Source: an uncultured Lachnospiraceae bacterium
GTDB lineage: Bacteria; Bacillota; Clostridia; Lachnospirales; Lachnospiraceae
Length of the DNA: 64,000 nt
Assembly (NCBI GenBank): GCA_910579505.1
Contig: CAJTTZ010000008.1
Location: forward strand, 1 to 64,000
Direction of reading: 5' to 3'
Shown here: piece by piece, positions 60,077 to 64,000 of the stretch
Position numbering within the stretch: the first letter of the stretch is position 1
Layout of the letters: each line of letters opens with the position of its first letter
Translations under genes and position numbers: made by a program
Notes under the pieces: generated by a model
Told to the model about the DNA's origin: nothing
What the model saw: only the letters and a program-made list of their open reading frames with translations
Databases searched by the model: none

Positions 60077-61756
60077 CTATTCCAGCCCATCGAAAAATTC
60101 CTCCGCCAGCCGCAGGCACTCGTTAATCCGCCTGTCGTCCCCGCTTGCGATGGCCTGTTGAATCTGTCCCAGCATCATGGCAACTTCCTGACGTCTATGG
60201 CCAAGCGTCTGGGAATACAGCCGCTCTCCTCGCGCCATCACCATTTTCGCCCGGATACCGCCGCGGGGCATCAGTTTATAGGTCCTAAGCTCCGCCAGCC
60301 GGCGTTCTATTTCCTCCTCCGACAGTCTCAGGTTCTCGCTTGTCAGCACTTTTCTCTTCGCCCGCTCCACCCCGGGATTCGTGCAGTCCGTGACCTCCAC
60401 TTCCAGAATACCGTTGATGTCGTATGTAAAACACACTTTCAGACGCGTCCGCCCTTCTTTGACCGGCTGGATATCCATCTCGATGGCGCCCAGCTTCAGA
60501 TTATCGTTGCAGTAAAACGCCTCCCCCTGATAGATGCCCACGACGATTCTCGTCTGATTGTCGCAGGAATTTGTATACCAGTCCGTCCTGGAGCAGGGAA
60601 GCACGCTGTTTCGCTCAATCACCGGGGACATAATCGGATTGTCGTTATCCATATAATTTACCACATTGACGCCAAGCGTAAAAGGACAGATATCTGTCAG
60701 CACCAGATCGCGGATATCCTGCTTTCGCTCTTTGATCCCGGCATAAATGCCCACCCCCATGGCGACCACCTCATCCGGGGAGGCGACCATGTTCGGCTTC
60801 CTTTTCAGCTGCGTCTGCAGATAGAGGGAGATCACCGGCATTTTGGAAGAGCCGCCCACCAGGACGATCTCGTCGATTTCATCCATCGTCCGTGCGCTGT
60901 CCCTAAGCGCCGTATCAATCACTTGACTAATTCGGTCAAATAGGTTCTGGCCAAGCCCGGCCAGCACAAGATTGTTAAGCGGCATCCGTTTATCCTCCGC
61001 CTCCCACACAAGCTCTGTCTCGTCCTGACGGGTCAGTTCCTGTTTGCACTTCTCGGAAAGCCTCAGAAGCGACGCTTTCTTCTGCCTTTCCAAACTGTCA
61101 TACTCTATGTGGTGGTGGGCACAGAAACTGCGCGCAATCGCCTCGTCAAAATCGTCGCCGCCCAGGCGGTTATCGCCGCTTACGGCAACAATCTCTATCA
61201 CGTTGTCAAAATAGTCCACCACGGACACGTCAAGCGTCCCGCCGCCAAAGTCAAAGACGAGATAAGACCCTTCCTCCTCCCCGCTGATCCGGCTGGCTGT
61301 CAGCGCGGCGGCGGAAGGCTCGTTGACAAGCCGTTCCACATGGATACCCGCCAGTCTTCCCGCCTCCTTGGTCGCATATCTCTGATTGTCGTTAAAATAA
61401 GCCGGAACGCTGATGACAGCCTCCGTCACCTCTTCCCCCAGAAACCGCTCCGCGTCCTCCTTAAGCTGCCGCAGGACAAAGGAGGAAAGCTCCTGCGGTG
61501 TAAAAGAATTTCCCGCCAGTGTAAACACCTTGTTCGTCCCCATGTAGCGTTTGAAAGAAGACGCCGACGCCTCCGGGTGGGAAATGAGCCGCTCTTTTGC
61601 CACGGCTCCCACGCATATTTGCCCGTTTTCATCCACGCTGACCACACTGGGCGTCAGATTTTGTCCTAAAGAATTGGGAATCAAAACCGCCCTGCCATCC
61701 TGACAGACACATGCCAGACTGTTTGTCGTTCCCAGATCAATTCCAATGATCGCCAT
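60077..61756 (-). CDS. hscC: Hsp70-family chaperone, HscC type
   Basis: A 559-residue DnaK-like chaperone, the length of E. coli HscC and shorter than DnaK. The nucleotide-binding domain has GIDLGTTNSLACV, LVFDFGGGTLDVSVVD and VLVGGSSKMP; a short substrate-binding beta domain (about 385-500) follows with a reduced lid. GGGGAGG precedes the ATG. In an operon with two membrane partners, one a J-domain protein with an HPE motif, as for HscC with DjlB and DjlC in E. coli. Clients are unknown. Confidence 0.92.
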   Translation of the reverse strand: MAIIGIDLGTTNSLACVCQDGRAVLIPNSLGQNLTPSVVSVDENGQICVGAVAKERLISHPEASASSFKRYMGTNKVFTLAGNSFTPQELSSFVLRQLKEDAERFLGEEVTEAVISVPAYFNDNQRYATKEAGRLAGIHVERLVNEPSAAALTASRISGEEEGSYLVFDFGGGTLDVSVVDYFDNVIEIVAVSGDNRLGGDDFDEAIARSFCAHHHIEYDSLERQKKASLLRLSEKCKQELTRQDETELVWEAEDKRMPLNNLVLAGLGQNLFDRISQVIDTALRDSARTMDEIDEIVLVGGSSKMPVISLYLQTQLKRKPNMVASPDEVVAMGVGIYAGIKERKQDIRDLVLTDICPFTLGVNVVNYMDNDNPIMSPVIERNSVLPCSRTDWYTNSCDNQTRIVVGIYQGEAFYCNDNLKLGAIEMDIQPVKEGRTRLKVCFTYDINGILEVEVTDCTNPGVERAKRKVLTSENLRLSEEEIERRLAELRTYKLMPRGGIRAKMVMARGERLYSQTLGHRRQEVAMMLGQIQQAIASGDDRRINECLRLAEEFFDGLE

Positions 61757-61815
61757 GATACGCCTCCCCTGTCTTCTCTCATTTCAAAAGCCACAAAATA
61801 CCCGTATTCTTTATG

Positions 61816-61845
61816 ATTATACACCCGGCAAAATCCAGAAGTCAA
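61816..61845 (-). promoter_or_regulatory. promoter of the hscC operon
   Basis: Minus-strand -35 TTGACT (61840-61845), 18-base spacer, -10 TATAAT (61816-61821). No CIRCE is nearby, so it is not under HrcA control by that route. Confidence 0.65.
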
Positions 61846-61881
61846 AAAGAATACCGCCGCACATCTGCCCTATAAAAACGT

Positions 61882-61910
61882 TTGTAATTTTTTTTAACAT
61901 CAACTATACT
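61882..61910 (+). promoter_or_regulatory. promoter of the PHP phosphatase gene
   Basis: Plus-strand -35 TTGTAA (61882-61887), 17-base spacer, -10 TATACT (61905-61910), about 50 bases before the ATG. Confidence 0.65.
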
Positions 61911-61961
61911 TAAAATATCATCGACAAAAGCATTTTCCGCTTACACGGAAAGGAGTTTCCC

Positions 61962-62780
61962 ATGCCAATCACAGCCGATTTTCACTTACATTCCTCCTTT
62001 TCGGGGGATTCCGACACACCCATGGAACAGATGGTCCTTCGTGGAATCGAACTGGGCCTTACCCAAATGTGCTTTACGGAACACAACGACTTTGACTATC
62101 CCGTGACCGAGCGCGAGACTGACGGGTTTTTCGAGGTAAACCCGGACGCCTATCTCTACGATTTCCTGGGACTTTGTGAAAAATACAGGGATAAAATCAC
62201 CCTCCTTTTCGGCGTGGAACTGGGACTGCAGCCCCATCTCTCCAAAAGGAACGCGGCGTTTGCCAGGGAACACGAATACGACTTCATTATCGCCTCCTCC
62301 CACATTTGTCATGGAAAAGACCCCTATTACCCCGCTTTTTATGAGGGACGCCCGCAGGAGGAGGCTTACCGGGAATATTTCGAGTCTATACTGGAGAATC
62401 TGAAGGTTTACAGCAACTTTGACGTATATGGGCATCTGGACTACGTGGTGCGTTACGGCCCGACGAAAGATCAGGGATACTCCTACGAGATGTACCGAAA
62501 TATATTTGACCAGATTTTATCCAAACTGATTGACATGGAAAAGGGGATCGAGATCAACACCTCCGCTCTCGCAAAGGGTATGCGGGAACCCAATCCCTGC
62601 ATCGGCATCCTGAAACGTTACCGCGCGCTTGGCGGCGAAATTATCACCGCAGGAAGCGACGCCCACACCCCCGGGCAGATCGCCCATGCCTTTGACCGCG
62701 CCGCCGAAATTTTGAAAGACTGCGGTTTTCGCTACTATGCGACCTACGAAAAGAGGACGCCGTCTTTCCACAAATTGTAA
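61962..62780 (+). CDS. histidinol-phosphatase (PHP family)
   Basis: A 272-residue metal-dependent phosphatase of the HisJ/HisK group; it converts histidinol phosphate to histidinol in histidine synthesis. The PHP motifs are DFHLHSSFSGDSDTP, FTEHNDFDYP, a Glu in 'LLFGVELG', ASSHICHG, 'DVYGHLDYVVRYG' and GSDAHTP. AAAGGAG precedes the ATG. Stand-alone, no other his genes here, so a related phosphatase activity cannot be excluded. Confidence 0.88.
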   Translation: MPITADFHLHSSFSGDSDTPMEQMVLRGIELGLTQMCFTEHNDFDYPVTERETDGFFEVNPDAYLYDFLGLCEKYRDKITLLFGVELGLQPHLSKRNAAFAREHEYDFIIASSHICHGKDPYYPAFYEGRPQEEAYREYFESILENLKVYSNFDVYGHLDYVVRYGPTKDQGYSYEMYRNIFDQILSKLIDMEKGIEINTSALAKGMREPNPCIGILKRYRALGGEIITAGSDAHTPGQIAHAFDRAAEILKDCGFRYYATYEKRTPSFHKL

Positions 62781-62811
62781 ACCGTGAGAAACACCAGCCG
62801 AGGAATTTGCC

Positions 62812-64000
62812 ATGAAAATAAGGAAAAAACCGACCCGTAAAACCGTTATAAAGGCAGCGCTCATCGTCTATGCGCTGTTTAGCGTATATTTCACTGCACG
62901 CTTTATCGACGGGCTGTTTTCCAGTGAGTATTCCGCCATCTCGCGCTACCTTACCCTGAACGACGCATGGGACATTACCATCAACGGCGACGTCTGGCAA
63001 AATGTCTCTCTGGACACGTTTCGCTTCGCTCCGGCAAACAAAGGCGATACCATCACCATGGAGAGGACTTTCGCGGCGGACACAGACTGTACCGGGCATG
63101 CGCTTGTCCTGCAGATCAAACAGGCCGCCGTTACCGTCTTAATCGACGGGGAGGCGATTCACCAGTACGGCTGGGATCGGATGGAACGGAACAAAACGGT
63201 CGGCAGCGGCTATCTTCCTGTCGATCTTCCAGACAACTACGCGTCAAAGACGCTGACGCTGCAGTACACCGTGACGGAGGATAAGGCGTTCTCACACTTC
63301 GAACCGATCCGCATTTATGAATGGAAAAACTTTTACCGCATCATCCTTACCGAAAACAGGATACCTCTGTTTCTCGGCTGCTTTCTGACTATTTTCGGTC
63401 TTGTCACCTGCTGCATCACATTCCTTGCCATGCTGTTTTCCACGAAGTTTTCCCGCATTTTATGCATTTCCCTCTTCTCCGTCTGCATCGGGCTGTGGAC
63501 GCTGTGCTACTACAATGTACTTGTGATTTTCTCCATGCCGCTCTATACGATCAGCCTGTTGGAATATCTGACACTGTATCTTGCGCCCATTCCGCTAGTC
63601 ATCTATATGCGCGAGGACGTGCTTGCCTTAAACCGCCCCCTGATATCCACGGTATACCGGGCGCTCCTAGCGGTACAGCTCCTGGCCACATCCGTCTTTT
63701 TGGGGCTTCATGCCGTGGATCTGGTACACTGTGCCGCCACGCTGAAATATATGCAGATACTCATTTTGTGCCACCTGATCTTTTCCGTTATCATAGAATT
63801 TATGAATCTTCGCATCAGCCGGCAGCTTATCCACAGGCTGTTTCTGATCGGCATGCTGGTGCTCTCCGGCTGTGTAGGCTACGATCTGGTATTCTATTAC
63901 TTTAACAGGTATCTCGGCGTCGCCATCTCTTCCACAAAGGGCATCGCCTCCGTGGGGCTTGTCATCTTTATCGCCATGCTCCTGATTTCGTTCTATCTCG
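62812..64000 (+). CDS. 7TMR-DISM-type membrane sensor (3' end outside window)
   Basis: An open frame of at least 396 codons, cut by the right edge. TM1 near residues 14-32, an extracytoplasmic beta-rich domain (about 40-175, 7TMR-DISM/galactose-binding-like, with 'RTFAADTDCTGHALVLQIKQAAVTVLIDGEAIHQYG'), then seven hydrophobic segments from about 180 on. In Lachnospiraceae this arrangement usually continues into a GGDEF domain, so it is probably a diguanylate cyclase (inference). GAGG lies 8 nt before the ATG at 62812, 31 nt after the phosphatase stop. Partial gene. Confidence 0.8.
   Translation, partial: MKIRKKPTRKTVIKAALIVYALFSVYFTARFIDGLFSSEYSAISRYLTLNDAWDITINGDVWQNVSLDTFRFAPANKGDTITMERTFAADTDCTGHALVLQIKQAAVTVLIDGEAIHQYGWDRMERNKTVGSGYLPVDLPDNYASKTLTLQYTVTEDKAFSHFEPIRIYEWKNFYRIILTENRIPLFLGCFLTIFGLVTCCITFLAMLFSTKFSRILCISLFSVCIGLWTLCYYNVLVIFSMPLYTISLLEYLTLYLAPIPLVIYMREDVLALNRPLISTVYRALLAVQLLATSVFLGLHAVDLVHCAATLKYMQILILCHLIFSVIIEFMNLRISRQLIHRLFLIGMLVLSGCVGYDLVFYYFNRYLGVAISSTKGIASVGLVIFIAMLLISFYL

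Noticed and set aside
1..64000. tRNA genes
   Set aside because: No tRNA-like cloverleaf with a T-arm box was noticed apart from the tmRNA; a tRNAscan search would settle this.

Overview
The window looks like a chromosomal segment of a Gram-positive anaerobe of the class Clostridia, most likely a Lachnospiraceae-type gut bacterium. The evidence is the gene order secG-rnr-smpB-ssrA, rel followed by a metallo-beta-lactamase-fold gene, CIRCE-controlled groES-groEL, gap-pgk-tpiA, strong AGGAGG-type ribosome binding sites, a single-membrane RND pump with a lipoprotein adaptor, and many GGDEF and Cache signalling proteins. Species cannot be named from the sequence alone. Most genes lie on the minus strand. 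A textbook promoter at 151-179 fires off the left edge into what looks like an rRNA leader, so a 16S gene may begin just outside the window.

Layout. 0.1-4.3 kb: lipoprotein, orphan sensor kinase and a divergent diguanylate cyclase. 4.3-9.2 kb: RND efflux pump and adaptor. 9.3-15.4 kb: a four-gene sensory operon (chemoreceptor, small membrane protein, OmpR-type regulator, hybrid kinase). 15.6-19.1 kb: tmRNA, SmpB, RNase R and SecG (ribosome rescue and RNA decay). 19.1-23.0 kb: a VWA/MoxR-ATPase/LRR operon behind a promoter set among repeated TTATGTAAAC boxes. 23.1-27.1 kb: TraX-like membrane protein, metal-dependent hydrolase and Rel. 27.5-28.2 kb: an A+T-rich solitary ATPase gene, probably acquired. 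28.4-30.5 kb: groESL. 30.8-31.7 kb: a degenerate GGDEF protein. 31.8-35.7 kb: a cobalamin riboswitch, a corrinoid ABC importer and a divergent adenosyltransferase-like protein with a CxCxCxC motif. 35.8-44.6 kb: a fucosylated-glycan locus (GH29 fucosidase, YesN/YesM two-component system, Lpl-type ABC importer). 44.8-54.2 kb: the accessory island described below. 54.4-57.6 kb: gap-pgk-tpiA. 57.8-61.8 kb: an HscC-type Hsp70 with two membrane partners. 61.9-64 kb: a PHP phosphatase and a truncated 7TM sensor gene.

The most interesting region is 44.8-54.2 kb. Six minus-strand genes follow each other; the first five are separated by only 12 or 1 nt or overlap by 1-4 nt, and the sixth follows after 105 nt. 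In order they encode an HD-domain/RyR protein, a TIR protein with two DUF4357-like repeats, a PD-(D/E)XK nuclease-family protein, a membrane channel-like Rossmann protein ending in an RyR domain, a WYL regulator, and a CbbX/SpoVK-like AAA+ ATPase with an unrecognised large N-terminal region. The combination of two RyR sensors, a TIR domain, a nuclease fold, a membrane protein and a WYL regulator looks like an undescribed nucleotide-signalling conflict (anti-phage) system. That function is inference; the domains and the operon structure are visible in the sequence.
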